From VYFG01 sp965204165 (GTDB lineage: Bacteria > Pseudomonadota > Gammaproteobacteria > Arenicellales > Poriferihabitantaceae), in assembly GCA_965204165.1 (NCBI GenBank), contig OZ241969.1:4402001-4466000 (forward strand): a stretch of 64,000 bases of DNA, given 5' to 3'. Position numbers and translations under genes: made by a program. Below the pieces are notes generated by a model. The model searched no databases and had not been told where the DNA came from. It saw nothing but the letters and a program-made list of their open reading frames with translations. The first letter of the stretch is position 1. Each line of letters opens with the position of its first letter. This document shows, piece after piece, positions 8,466 to 17,873 of this stretch.

Positions 8466-10631
8466 ATGTTCAAGCTGTTTCGATCTCTCAGCATCAAATC
8501 GAAACTGACATGGATTGCCCTGTCCTTGCTGATCATTCCCTGGATGGGCTACCAGTACGTACAGGAGATCCGCGGCTTCCTCCTGCGCAGCCAGCAGGAC
8601 GCCCAGCTGCTGGCCGCCAACGGCATCGCCACGGTGCTCAACGACCGCTCGGAACTGTTCAATCCCACCACCGGGGTACAGGAACTGCTGGGGTCGAGGA
8701 ACGACCTCTACGCCCATGCCCTGAAAGGCGCCATCCAGCTGGACGGCCAGGCCGAGGACTGGGGAGAGACCGTCGACCAGTTCAACTACTATACCGGCAG
8801 CACCACCTTCAGCTGTGACGCCGGGGATGACCCGGACAGTTTTTCCCTGGCCAACGTGATCGGCTATTCCAACGACGATCTGTATGTCCTGTTCGAAGTC
8901 AATGACGACGAGATCGTCTACCGCGACCTGAGCCTCCTGAAGCTTGACACCAGCGACCAGATCAGGATGCTGCTGCAGCTGCCCCGGGGCGAACTCCGCC
9001 ACTACCTGATCGTGGCCAGGGCTCCCGGAAGGATGAGCATCTACCTCGTCGACGAGAACTGGGAGCTGCCCCTCAAGGGCGAGCCCGTCACGACGTTCAT
9101 CGCGGAACTGGCGGAAACGCCCTGGGGATACCGTGTCGAACTGCGGATTCCGCGGAACATCATCGTGCGGCGCGCCCGGCTCGGCTACTTCGTGGTGGAT
9201 GTGGACAACCCGGAATCCCGGGAGGTCGTCGGCACACTGTCCACATCTCCCAGGGAGGCGAACAGCAAGCCCGGCCAGGTCCTCCTCAACTCGCCGGAAC
9301 TGACCAAGATCCTGAAGGCGCTGGACCGGCCGCACTCGCGAATCTGGATACTGGACAACGACCAGCGTGTCCGCGCGGTGGTGGGCGGACTGTCCGCACC
9401 CATGGAAGAGACGCCGATCAACGACGCGGAACGGTCCTTTTTCGCGCGCCAGTACCTGCGCGCCGAGGCATTTTTCGACAGGCTGCTGAGACGGCCGTCC
9501 GCCCAGTTCGTCGACGTGCCCAGGGATATTTCCCACCGGCCGGACAGGATCTTCACCCGCATTCTCAAGGGTGAGCCCATGGTGGAGGCCAGGCCCTCAC
9601 TGGACGGCAAGGCCCAGATCATCGTCGCCGGTTATCCCATCCGTTCCGGCGATGAGATTCTCGGCGCCGTCATCGTGGAGCAAAGCAGCAACGCCATCAT
9701 GGCGGAGCAGTATTCCCTGCTGCGGAATCTCACCCTGGTGACGATTCTCGTCTTTGCATTCGTGCTGACCGCCCTGGTGATATTCACCTGGCGGCTGACG
9801 GTCCGCATCCGCAGGCTCTACACCACCACCGAAAAGGCGATCACTCCCGAGGGCCGCGTGATTGAGGACCGTATCCCGCAGCGCTACTACCCCAAGGACG
9901 AAATCGGCGATCTCGGCAGGAGCATCACCAGCATGCTGACACGCCTGTCCGGTTACACGCGCTACCTGGAAGGCATGCCGGACACCCTGGCCCACGAAAT
10001 GAACAATCCCCTGAATGTCGTGTCGTCTTCCCTGGAAATACTGGAGAACGAATTGCCCGGCATCACCGGCAACAAGCACATGCAGCGGGCACAGAACGGC
10101 GTCAACCGGCTGCGTGCGATTCTCACCGCCCTGACCGAAGCGGCCAACCTGGAAGACGCCATGCGCGACGAGGCCAAGGAAAGACTGGACCTGGCCGCGC
10201 TGGTGGCGGAAGTGGTGGAGGGGTATCACAGCGTCTACGATGAGCACACCTTCCAGCTGCAGGTCGGATCAGGACCCCTGTGGATCGAGGGCAATACCGA
10301 CCACCTCGCCCAGATGCTGGACAAGCTCGTGGACAACGCGGTGCAGTTCACTCCCCGCGAACGCCCCATCATCATCCGCGTGCGGGAGAATCAGGGTGAA
10401 GCGGAGATCATGGTGCTGAACGAGGGGCCCACCATTCCGGACAACATCCGCAAGCATGTCTTCGACCCCATGGTGTCCTACGGCAAGACCAACGCCAAGC
10501 AGTCCCACCTCGGCCTTGGCCTGTTCGTGGTCCGCCTGATTTCCGAGTACCACCACGGCACGGCTTCCATAGACAACCGCCCGGACAGGGACGGCGTGGG
10601 CGTCACGGTGTCCATCCCGAAGGCGGCATGA
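8466..10631 (+). CDS. Membrane sensor histidine kinase with large N-terminal input region
   Basis: The protein has 721 residues. A first membrane helix lies at about 13-30. A periplasmic region follows whose first part (QLDGQAEDWG near residue 92, then DDLYVLFEVNDDE) resembles a CBM9/DOMON-like sandwich. A second membrane helix lies near 418-440, then a HAMP-like linker. The dimerisation helix carries the phospho-acceptor H510 in LAHEMNNPLNVV, with N-box LVDNAVQF and G-box HLGLGLFVV. It autophosphorylates and should pass phosphate to a response regulator, but none is adjacent. The layout recalls the kinase of the proteobacterial dedicated sortase system (from memory), yet no sortase or regulator gene is in the window. 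Confidence 0.88.
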   Translation: MFKLFRSLSIKSKLTWIALSLLIIPWMGYQYVQEIRGFLLRSQQDAQLLAANGIATVLNDRSELFNPTTGVQELLGSRNDLYAHALKGAIQLDGQAEDWGETVDQFNYYTGSTTFSCDAGDDPDSFSLANVIGYSNDDLYVLFEVNDDEIVYRDLSLLKLDTSDQIRMLLQLPRGELRHYLIVARAPGRMSIYLVDENWELPLKGEPVTTFIAELAETPWGYRVELRIPRNIIVRRARLGYFVVDVDNPESREVVGTLSTSPREANSKPGQVLLNSPELTKILKALDRPHSRIWILDNDQRVRAVVGGLSAPMEETPINDAERSFFARQYLRAEAFFDRLLRRPSAQFVDVPRDISHRPDRIFTRILKGEPMVEARPSLDGKAQIIVAGYPIRSGDEILGAVIVEQSSNAIMAEQYSLLRNLTLVTILVFAFVLTALVIFTWRLTVRIRRLYTTTEKAITPEGRVIEDRIPQRYYPKDEIGDLGRSITSMLTRLSGYTRYLEGMPDTLAHEMNNPLNVVSSSLEILENELPGITGNKHMQRAQNGVNRLRAILTALTEAANLEDAMRDEAKERLDLAALVAEVVEGYHSVYDEHTFQLQVGSGPLWIEGNTDHLAQMLDKLVDNAVQFTPRERPIIIRVRENQGEAEIMVLNEGPTIPDNIRKHVFDPMVSYGKTNAKQSHLGLGLFVVRLISEYHHGTASIDNRPDRDGVGVTVSIPKAA

Positions 10632-10711
10632 GGGGGCAGCGGACGGTCACGGGATAGCCGGGCCCGGGTGCGGCCGGGGCATCGGCGGGATGCCCCCGAG
10701 GCGGCGCGGAG

Positions 10712-11059
10712 CTACCAGCTGCCGATGGTCCAGCGCCGCATGTTCGGGATTTCCCCCAGTTCCTTCTCCTCGGTCAGCCACATCGAGTCCACCTCCCGGT
10801 TTTCATAGACTTCCGTGATGTTGTTGTCACGGTACACCGTGACCCGCTCCAGGCGACCGCCGATCCGCCATTCCCGGACCGTGTACTTCTCGTTCGCGGC
10901 CACCCCCTCCGATTCGGATTCGGCGGCGATATCGGCCGGCAGCTTGAGCCCGCCGGACTCATCCGACCCGGACTCCTGGGACCATGCCGGCGCGGACAGG
11001 GATGCCGCCAGAATGACGGCCGTCAGGAGGGAATGCCTGGTGTGGCGGTGATCCGTCAT
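10712..11059 (-). CDS. DUF2782-type small periplasmic protein
   Basis: This 115-residue protein has a signal peptide (LLTAVILAASLSAPAWSQ), then a short domain with VREWRIGGRLERVTVY and an aromatic-rich tail. Its size, secretion signal and location beside polA match the DUF2782 proteins I recall between polA and thrB in Pseudomonas-like genomes. No function is known. The assignment rests on pattern and neighbourhood. Confidence 0.72.
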   Translation of the reverse strand: MTDHRHTRHSLLTAVILAASLSAPAWSQESGSDESGGLKLPADIAAESESEGVAANEKYTVREWRIGGRLERVTVYRDNNITEVYENREVDSMWLTEEKELGEIPNMRRWTIGSW

Positions 11060-11165
11060 GGTCAGCTCGGTGATTGGTCAGTGGGCTGTTTCGGTTATCA
11101 GGCGATTGCCCGGGATCCCCGGACTGCAGGCGGTGTGGTGGCCGCGATCCTGCCTCCCGGGAGGT

Positions 11166-11882
11166 TCATCGGACACGGGACGTCTCAAGGGGATCGAAAC
11201 CGCCCTGGCCGCCGCGGTAGAAACCGTTCACCGCATCCCGGATTTCCTCGGGACGGTCCAGGATCCGGAACATGTCCAGGTCCCCTTCCGCGATGGTGCC
11301 GCGTTCAAGAAGGGTGCCGCGGAACCAGTCCACCAGGCCGCCCCAGAAACTCCCGTTCACGAGTATAACCGGAATCCGGTGCACTTTATCGGTTTGCATC
11401 AGCGTCAGGCATTCCAGGACCTCGTCCAGGGTGCCGACCCCGCCCGGCATGACCACGAATGCCGTGGCGAAGTGCACGAATATCATCTTGCGGACGAAGA
11501 AATGCTGGAAGCTCAGGTTGATGTCCTGGTAGGGATTGGGCGTCTCGTTACGTCCCGGCAGCCGGATATTCAGCCCGATGCTGGCAGACCCGCCCTCCTG
11601 GGCACCCTGGTTCACCGCCTCCATGATTCCCGGTCCCCCTCCGCTGATGACGGCAAACCCTTCTTTGGAGAGCAGCCGCGCCGACCTTCGGGCGATGTCG
11701 AAATCCGGGTCATCCCGGGGAATCCGGGCCGAGCCGAAGAAGCTGACCGCGGCACCGATTTCCGACAGGCAGTCATGGGCGGTGGTGATTTCCTGCATGA
11801 TCTCGACCAGCTGGTTCGCGCCGAGCGCGCCGCCGCGCATGCCGTTCAGTTCGGACAGGAGTCGTGGCATCGGTTTGTTCAT
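11166..11882 (-). CDS. LOG-family (TIGR00730-type) Rossmann-fold protein
   Basis: This 238-residue protein has the family signatures SGGGPGIMEA near residue 79 and PGGVGTLDE near residue 146. Such proteins are nucleotide 5'-monophosphate phosphoribohydrolases (cytokinin-activating LOG type), long misnamed lysine decarboxylases. It is divergent from polA with about 80 bp between the starts. Confidence 0.87.
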   Translation of the reverse strand: MNKPMPRLLSELNGMRGGALGANQLVEIMQEITTAHDCLSEIGAAVSFFGSARIPRDDPDFDIARRSARLLSKEGFAVISGGGPGIMEAVNQGAQEGGSASIGLNIRLPGRNETPNPYQDINLSFQHFFVRKMIFVHFATAFVVMPGGVGTLDEVLECLTLMQTDKVHRIPVILVNGSFWGGLVDWFRGTLLERGTIAEGDLDMFRILDRPEEIRDAVNGFYRGGQGGFDPLETSRVR

Positions 11883-11961
11883 GGCGGCAATCTTCCCGGA
11901 TGGTTTTCGGGGTCTGCGGTTACAATACCGCGGGTGACCTCCCCGATCTTACCCCCACGAG

Positions 11962-14682
11962 ATGGCACCTGACAAAGATAATGAGCTGGTTCTGGTAGAC
12001 GGTTCATCCTTCCTGTTCCGGGCGTACCATGCCATCGGCAGCCAGGGCGGGCTCTCCACCCGGGACGGCCAGCCGACACATGCCGTGTTCGGCGTGGTCA
12101 ACATGCTGAGGAGCCTGATCAGGGAGGTCCAGCCGGAATATCTCGCCATGGTCATGGACGCCAAGGGCAAGACCTTCCGCCACGAGATGTATCCGCAGTA
12201 CAAGGCCAACCGGCCGCCGATGCCGGACGATCTCAGGGTGCAGCTCGGCTATCTGCTCGAGATTATCCCCGCCATGGGCCTCCCGCTGGTGTCCGTGCCC
12301 GGGATCGAGGCGGACGACGTCATCGGGACGCTGGCCACCAGGGCCGTCCGGGAAGGCTACCGGGTCATGATCATCAGCAGCGACAAGGACCTGGCTCAGC
12401 TGGTGAACGAGCACGTGGTCATGGTCGACACGATGAAGAACTCCACCCTGGACCCTGACGGCGTCATGGCGAAGTTCGGCGTGCCGCCGGAGAGGATCAT
12501 CGATTTGCTGGCCCTGACCGGGGACACCTCGGACAACGTCCCCGGCGTCCCCAGGGTCGGACCCAAGACCGCTGCCAAGTGGCTGGCGGAGTACGGCAGC
12601 CTGGACGAGCTGGTGGCGCGCGCGGACGAGGTGAAGGGCAAGGTCGGCGAGACCCTGCGGGAGAACCTGGACATCCTGTCCCTGTCCCGCACCCTGGTCA
12701 CCCTGAAACTCGACGCCGAGCTCGACCTGACATTCCACGACCTCACGCTCAGGGAACCGGACCGGCCGAACCTGCGGCGCCTGTACAAGGACCTGGAATT
12801 CCGGAGTTGGCTGGCGGAACTCGGTGACAAAGGGGACATGGCCGAAACCGTCAGTCCGCCCGACCCGGCAGCCGCCGCGGAATACGAAACCATCCTGGAC
12901 GACCGTGCCCTGGACCGGTGGATCGAGCGCATGCGCACGGCGGAGGTGGTGGCGCTGGATACCGAGACCACCTCCGTGGACGCCCACCAGGCCTCCCTGG
13001 TGGGCATGTCGTTCTGCGTCGAGGCCGGGAAGGCCGCCTACCTGCCGCTGGCCCACGACTTTGCCGGCGCACCCCCGCAACTGGACCGGAGCGCGGCGCT
13101 CGACAGGCTGAGGCCGCTGCTGGAGGATGCCGCCGTGGTCAAGACCGGCCAGAACCTCAAGTATGACCTGGAGGTTCTCGGCCACCACGGTGTCAGCGTG
13201 GCGGGGGCCGAACACGACACCATGCTGATGTCCTACCTCCTGGATGCCGGAAACTCCCGGCACGACATGGACACCCTCGCCACCAGGCATCTCGGTCATA
13301 CCACCATCAAGTTCAGCGATGTGGCCGGCAGCGGAAAGAACCAGCTCACCTTCAACGAGGTGCCGCTGGACCGGGCCACGGAGTATGCCGCCGAGGATGC
13401 CGATGTCACTCTCCGGCTGCATCGGGCATTGCTGCCTCGGCTGGAGGGAATTCCCCGGCTGATGGACCTGTACCGGGATATGGAAATACCGCTCATCCGG
13501 GTTCTCGAGCGGATGGAAACCCGGGGCGTGCGCGTGGATGCGGACATGCTGCTCGCACAGAGCGCGGAGATCGCCGAACGGCTCGTGGGCATCGAACGCG
13601 AGGCGCACATGGCCGCGGGAGAGGAATTCAATATCGCCTCACCCAAGCAGATCCAGGAGATCCTGTTCGAGAAACAGGGCCTGCCGGTGACCGCCAGGAC
13701 CTCCAAGGGGCAGCCGTCCACTGCGGAAAACGTGTTGCAGTATCTGGCCATGGAGCATGACCTGCCCCGCCTGATCCTGGAGCACCGCGGGCTTGCCAAG
13801 CTGAAAAGCACCTACACCGAAAAACTGCCCCTGCTGGTCAATCCGAACACCGGCCGGATACACACCTCCTATCAGCAGGCGGTGGCGGCCACCGGGCGGC
13901 TGTCCTCCAGTGATCCCAACCTGCAGAACATTCCCGTGCGCACCGAAGAGGGCCGCCGGATCCGCGAGGCGTTCGTCGCCGAGGAAGGCTTCACCCTGCT
14001 GGCGGCGGACTATTCCCAGATCGAGCTGCGAATCATGGCGCACCTGTCGGGAGACGGGGGCCTGATCGACGCCTTCCGGCAGGGGCTGGACGTCCACAGC
14101 GCTACCGCCGCCGAAGTGTTCGGCGGCAGCCCCGGGGATGTGGACCCCGAACGGCGCCGCCGGGCGAAGGCGATCAACTTCGGCCTGATCTACGGCATGT
14201 CCCCCTTCGGCCTGGCCCGGCAGCTCGGGATTCCGCAAAAGGAGGCCCGCGAGTACATCGAGATCTATTTCGACCGCTATCCCGGTGTCCGGGATTACAT
14301 GGACCGCACCCGGGAACTGGCCCGTGACCAGGGTTATGTGGAAACCCTTTTCGGCCGCCGTCTTAACCTGCCCGAAATCGCCTCGAAGAACCCCGCGCGG
14401 CGCCAGTACGCGGAACGCACGGCCATCAATGCGCCGATGCAGGGCACCGCGGCCGACCTCATCAAGAAGGCCATGATCCTGGTGGACCAATGGATCCTGG
14501 AAAACGCGTCCCGCTCGCGCATGATCCTGCAGGTGCACGATGAACTGGTGCTCGAGGTGCCCGAGGAGGAAGCCGGGCCAATGGCGGAGACCGTCGCGGA
14601 AATCATGTGCTCCGTGACGGAGTTGTCCGTGCCGCTGGTGGTGGACACGGGCACCGGGCCCAACTGGAAAGTGGCGCACTGA
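11962..14682 (+). CDS. polA: DNA polymerase I
   Basis: The 906-residue protein has all three domains. The 5'-3' nuclease (residues 1 to about 290) has the VDGSSFLFRAYHA opening and IEADDVIG. The 3'-5' exonuclease keeps the DTE motif at about 333-335, so proofreading looks intact. The polymerase has motif A DYSQIELRIMAHLS (Asp at about 683), motif B KAINFGLIYG, and motif C QVHDELVLEV (Asp at about 860). It fills gaps in repair and removes Okazaki primers. The length is usual for the family. This gene is the clearest core-chromosome marker of the window. Confidence 0.98.
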   Translation: MAPDKDNELVLVDGSSFLFRAYHAIGSQGGLSTRDGQPTHAVFGVVNMLRSLIREVQPEYLAMVMDAKGKTFRHEMYPQYKANRPPMPDDLRVQLGYLLEIIPAMGLPLVSVPGIEADDVIGTLATRAVREGYRVMIISSDKDLAQLVNEHVVMVDTMKNSTLDPDGVMAKFGVPPERIIDLLALTGDTSDNVPGVPRVGPKTAAKWLAEYGSLDELVARADEVKGKVGETLRENLDILSLSRTLVTLKLDAELDLTFHDLTLREPDRPNLRRLYKDLEFRSWLAELGDKGDMAETVSPPDPAAAAEYETILDDRALDRWIERMRTAEVVALDTETTSVDAHQASLVGMSFCVEAGKAAYLPLAHDFAGAPPQLDRSAALDRLRPLLEDAAVVKTGQNLKYDLEVLGHHGVSVAGAEHDTMLMSYLLDAGNSRHDMDTLATRHLGHTTIKFSDVAGSGKNQLTFNEVPLDRATEYAAEDADVTLRLHRALLPRLEGIPRLMDLYRDMEIPLIRVLERMETRGVRVDADMLLAQSAEIAERLVGIEREAHMAAGEEFNIASPKQIQEILFEKQGLPVTARTSKGQPSTAENVLQYLAMEHDLPRLILEHRGLAKLKSTYTEKLPLLVNPNTGRIHTSYQQAVAATGRLSSSDPNLQNIPVRTEEGRRIREAFVAEEGFTLLAADYSQIELRIMAHLSGDGGLIDAFRQGLDVHSATAAEVFGGSPGDVDPERRRRAKAINFGLIYGMSPFGLARQLGIPQKEAREYIEIYFDRYPGVRDYMDRTRELARDQGYVETLFGRRLNLPEIASKNPARRQYAERTAINAPMQGTAADLIKKAMILVDQWILENASRSRMILQVHDELVLEVPEEEAGPMAETVAEIMCSVTELSVPLVVDTGTGPNWKVAH

Positions 14683-14734
14683 ACCCGCAATCTGTTAGCA
14701 TGTCCGGTGCCAAACCATCACGCAGAACAACGTC

Positions 14735-15016
14735 ATGGACACTGCCACCGCCCGCCACATTCCGGGGGACATCGAAGAGCAGTGCCTGGAACTCAGGCAG
14801 AAGATTGAGGCCGGCGCAGATTTCGCCGTGACCGCGGTGAGACATTCCAACTGCCCGTCCGCCCCTGGTTGCGGGAATCCGGAACATAACCACCCGGGGC
14901 AGTCGGATCCGCAATGCGATCGTGCCGTTTTCCAGGACGAAACCGGCGTGGTGCACGGCCCCCTGTATACCCGGTCCGGCTACAATCCGCTGGAGGTCCG
15001 ATCCCGCCAGCACTAG
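14735..15016 (+). CDS. Small hypothetical protein with Cys/His motifs
   Basis: A 93-residue reading frame beginning with ATG 50 bp after polA. The middle carries HSNCPSAPGCGNPEHNH and a later Cys, which could bind a metal, but no family is recognised. It ends 46 bp before the cfa start. Its position in the same direction between two real genes supports it. Codon pattern alone cannot exclude chance. Confidence 0.45.
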   Translation: MDTATARHIPGDIEEQCLELRQKIEAGADFAVTAVRHSNCPSAPGCGNPEHNHPGQSDPQCDRAVFQDETGVVHGPLYTRSGYNPLEVRSRQH

Positions 15017-15062
15017 CCAGGACCCGTTTGCCAACCACTGCATCACCTGTCGCCGACCCGCC

Positions 15063-16217
15063 ATGGCAGACTCTTCCACCAAGCCCGTCACGAACGGCAC
15101 TATGGGCATTGCCTCCCGCCCGGTCCAGGCGGTCCTGGACCAGGCCGGGATCGTACTGAACGGACCCAATCCCTGGGATATCCAGGTCAAGGACGAGTCC
15201 ATGCTACTGCGCCTGCTGACCGGCGGATCGCTGGCACTGGGCGAGTCGTACATGGACGGCAAGTGGGAGGTGGAGCAACTCGACGAAATGATCCATCGCC
15301 TGCTGCGCTCGCCGCAGGCGCAGAAAAGCTCGTATCTCCCGCAACTGTGGATGCGTTTCAAGGCCATCCTGTTCAACCTGCAAAAGCAGTCCCGCGCCTT
15401 CCAGGTCGGGCAGGAGCATTACGATCTCGGCAACGACATCTATGAAACCATGCTGGACCGGCGCATGGTGTACACCTGCGGCTACTGGCGCAATGCCGAC
15501 ACCCTGGACCAGGCCCAGGAGGACAAGCTGGAGCTGGTATGCCGTAAGCTTGACCTGAAGCCGGGCATGCGGGTGCTGGACATCGGCTGCGGCTGGGGAA
15601 GCTTTGCAGAGTATGCTGCGGGGAAATACGGCTGCGAGGTCGTGGGGGTCACCGTGTCGAAGGAACAGGTCGAACTGGCGGAGGAGCGCTGCGCCGGCCT
15701 GCCGGTGTCTTTTCGCCTCCAGGATTACCGCGACGTCAGGGAGCAGTTCGACGCCATCGTCTCCCTCGGGATGTTCGAACATGTCGGGCACAAGAACTAC
15801 CGCACCTTCATGGAAGTGCTGCTGCGCTGCATGAAACCGGAATCCCTGGCAATGCTGCACACCATCGGCAAGAACAACTCCTTGCCCGGAGTCGACCCCT
15901 GGATTGCCCGCTACATTTTCCCCAACGGGGAAATTCCCTCCCTGCGGCGGATCAGCCATGCGCTGGAACCGGAACTGATGGTGGAGGACCTGCATAACTT
16001 CGGTCCCGACTATGACCGGACCCTGATGAGCTGGTACCGCAACTTCGACGCCGGCTGGGAGAAACTCAGGGACAGGTACTCGGAACGCTTCTACCGCATG
16101 TGGACCTATTACCTGCGGGTCTGCGCGGGCGCATTCCGTGCCAGGGATCTGCAGCTGTGGCAGTTCGTGCTCTCCCTGGGCAACAGTCCAACCACCTACC
16201 GGCGCCCGGACTTCTGA
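15063..16217 (+). CDS. cfa: Cyclopropane-fatty-acyl-phospholipid synthase
   Basis: The ATG at 15063 gives 384 residues, the usual size; the frame is open upstream but not conserved in character. An N-terminal lipid-binding region (LALGESYMDGKWEVEQLDE) precedes the methyltransferase domain with the SAM motif LDIGCGWGSFAEYAA, followed by VSLGMFEHVG and the family C-terminal part. It transfers a methylene group from S-adenosylmethionine to unsaturated membrane phospholipids, typically on entry to stationary phase or under stress. Confidence 0.93.
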   Translation: MADSSTKPVTNGTMGIASRPVQAVLDQAGIVLNGPNPWDIQVKDESMLLRLLTGGSLALGESYMDGKWEVEQLDEMIHRLLRSPQAQKSSYLPQLWMRFKAILFNLQKQSRAFQVGQEHYDLGNDIYETMLDRRMVYTCGYWRNADTLDQAQEDKLELVCRKLDLKPGMRVLDIGCGWGSFAEYAAGKYGCEVVGVTVSKEQVELAEERCAGLPVSFRLQDYRDVREQFDAIVSLGMFEHVGHKNYRTFMEVLLRCMKPESLAMLHTIGKNNSLPGVDPWIARYIFPNGEIPSLRRISHALEPELMVEDLHNFGPDYDRTLMSWYRNFDAGWEKLRDRYSERFYRMWTYYLRVCAGAFRARDLQLWQFVLSLGNSPTTYRRPDF

Positions 16218-16749
16218 TCGCTGGAATCCTTCCCCATGGACAGGCGTCCCCTCCGGGCGTTGGCCATGGCGGCCCCAGCCAGATCGAATGCGCGGTCGGC
16301 GCGGCCAGGAACATCTCCGGCGCCATCTCCAGACGGCAAAGCCCTGTCGTTGAGTAAATCAGTCGCCGTGATGGGCGTCTGAAGGTGTTCGAAACCGCTC
16401 CACTCTCCACCTGGTCCAGCGCAGTCATGCGCGCCTACTGCCAGAGCCCCTGAAGCTGAAAACTGCCTGCAGAACTGCGTCGGCTGTCCGTTCGACGCGA
16501 CATCGACAAGGCGCGTACCGGCCAGACCGTCTCGCCGGCACGCCGACAAACCGAATACAGGTGATTTTCGGGTCGGCTTTACGACCAGGGAAAGTTGGCA
16601 GTCCTTCCATGCGGCCCTGATCCGATCTGATCCGATCGGGAATTTCACCTTGTTCCTGATATAAAAATATTTTCTTTATATAGAAAATAAATTGATTTAC
16701 AGAAAAATATATAGCAAAATGAAAAACAAATCCGGTAAGCCAAACAAGA
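16218..16749. other. Intergenic region, GC-rich left half and AT-rich right end
   Basis: About 530 bp without a convincing gene. The last 90 bp (16655-16745) switch abruptly to strongly AT-rich sequence just before the proline racemase gene and contain a palindrome listed separately. The switch may mark a junction of transferred DNA or simply the promoter. Confidence 0.5.
16669..16688. promoter_or_regulatory. Operator-like palindrome upstream of the racemase/TRAP operon
   Basis: A perfect 7-bp inverted repeat, ATTTTCT at 16669-16675 and AGAAAAT at 16682-16688 with a 6-bp AT spacer, lies about 60 bp before the ATG at 16750. A second AGAAAA occurs nearby at about 16701. Inference: binding site for the XRE-cupin regulator encoded at 24473-25120. 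Confidence 0.45.
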
Positions 16750-17823
16750 ATGATGGATCTTTCCCATGTTGTTGAGCTGTTGGGCGTACACGCCGAGGGG
16801 GAAATCGGCCGGGTCATCGTTTCGGGCGCCCCCGATGTACCTGGTTTGTCGATGGTCGAAAAGATGAACCATATCAACAACATCGACGATTCCCTGTTGA
16901 AGCGCTGCCTGTATGAACCACGCGGTGCCGCGCAGATGACCGTCAATCTCCTGGTGCCTCCCTGCCGGGAAGGCGCTGACATCGGATTCCTGCCCTTGCA
17001 GCCCGACGGCGCGCATGCAATGTCTGGATCAAATGCAATGTGTGTCACCACGGCCTTACTGGAAACGGGCATGGTCTCACCGAAAGGCCAAAACCCTGTG
17101 GTACTCCTCGACACACCGGCAGGTCTGGTCGAAGCGAAGGCATCCTGGACGGGCGGGAAGGTCGAACGGGTAGAAGTCGACATGCCGGTGAGCTTCGTCG
17201 AGTACCTGGAACACCCCCTGAAGGTCGAAGGCCTGGGACCGATTGCTGTCGATGTGGCCTTTGGCGGATGTTATTTCGCACTGATCGATGCTGAATCCTG
17301 CGGTCTCGAAATCGCTCCACACGAGGCACGTCGGCTGGTCGATCTGGGACTGCGGATCGTGCAGGCGGCAACCGAGCAAATTGCTGTCAGGCATCCCGAA
17401 ATGCCTGAATTCAGCCGGATCGAGTACCCGATGTTCGTGGCCGGCGCGCGCTCCGGATTCCGTCACGCCACGATTATCGCCCCGGGACGACTGGACCGGT
17501 CTCCCTGTGGAACGGGCACGGCGGCCCGCCTTGCTGTCATGCACAGTCGCGGCGAACTCGCCGTGGGCGATGAAATCTCCGTGCGCTCCATTATCGGGAG
17601 CGAGTTTCGGGCGCAGATAGCCGGACTGGCAACCGTTGGCGACCGTACAGCGGTACGGCCGAAGGTGTCGGGCCGGGCATGGATTTACGGCCGCCATACG
17701 CTGGGCGTGCATCCGGCCGATCCTTTTCAACTCGGCTACGCGCTCTCGGACACATGGGGCGCCGGCATGGCTCTGGAACAGGGACCCATTCCCGCAGCAC
17801 CGGCCATTCGCGCAGCAACCTGA
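16750..17823 (+). CDS. Proline racemase/hydroxyproline epimerase-family enzyme (Ser-Cys type)
   Basis: This 357-residue protein belongs to the proline racemase superfamily. The first catalytic position, Cys in proline racemase, is Ser92 here (MSGSN). The second is retained as Cys253 in SPCGTGT. The AMC just after Ser92 and FGGCYFA are also family-like. Cys-Cys pairs mark racemases and 4-hydroxyproline epimerases, and Cys-Thr pairs mark 3-hydroxyproline dehydratases. The Ser-Cys type has less certain substrates. It heads an operon with a TRAP transporter, so it probably acts on an imported imino acid or hydroxy amino acid. A second ATG at 16753 is equally possible as start. Confidence 0.85.
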   Translation: MMDLSHVVELLGVHAEGEIGRVIVSGAPDVPGLSMVEKMNHINNIDDSLLKRCLYEPRGAAQMTVNLLVPPCREGADIGFLPLQPDGAHAMSGSNAMCVTTALLETGMVSPKGQNPVVLLDTPAGLVEAKASWTGGKVERVEVDMPVSFVEYLEHPLKVEGLGPIAVDVAFGGCYFALIDAESCGLEIAPHEARRLVDLGLRIVQAATEQIAVRHPEMPEFSRIEYPMFVAGARSGFRHATIIAPGRLDRSPCGTGTAARLAVMHSRGELAVGDEISVRSIIGSEFRAQIAGLATVGDRTAVRPKVSGRAWIYGRHTLGVHPADPFQLGYALSDTWGAGMALEQGPIPAAPAIRAAT

Positions 17824-17873
17824 GCATGCGAATGGCCGGCAATCAATCTAACCGCATCCAAGTGGAGGCAATC

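Noticed and set aside
12004..13608. Long reverse-strand open frame across polA
   Set aside because: It lies wholly opposite polA, has the His/Gln/Gly-rich composition of an antisense shadow in GC-rich DNA, and has no family character.
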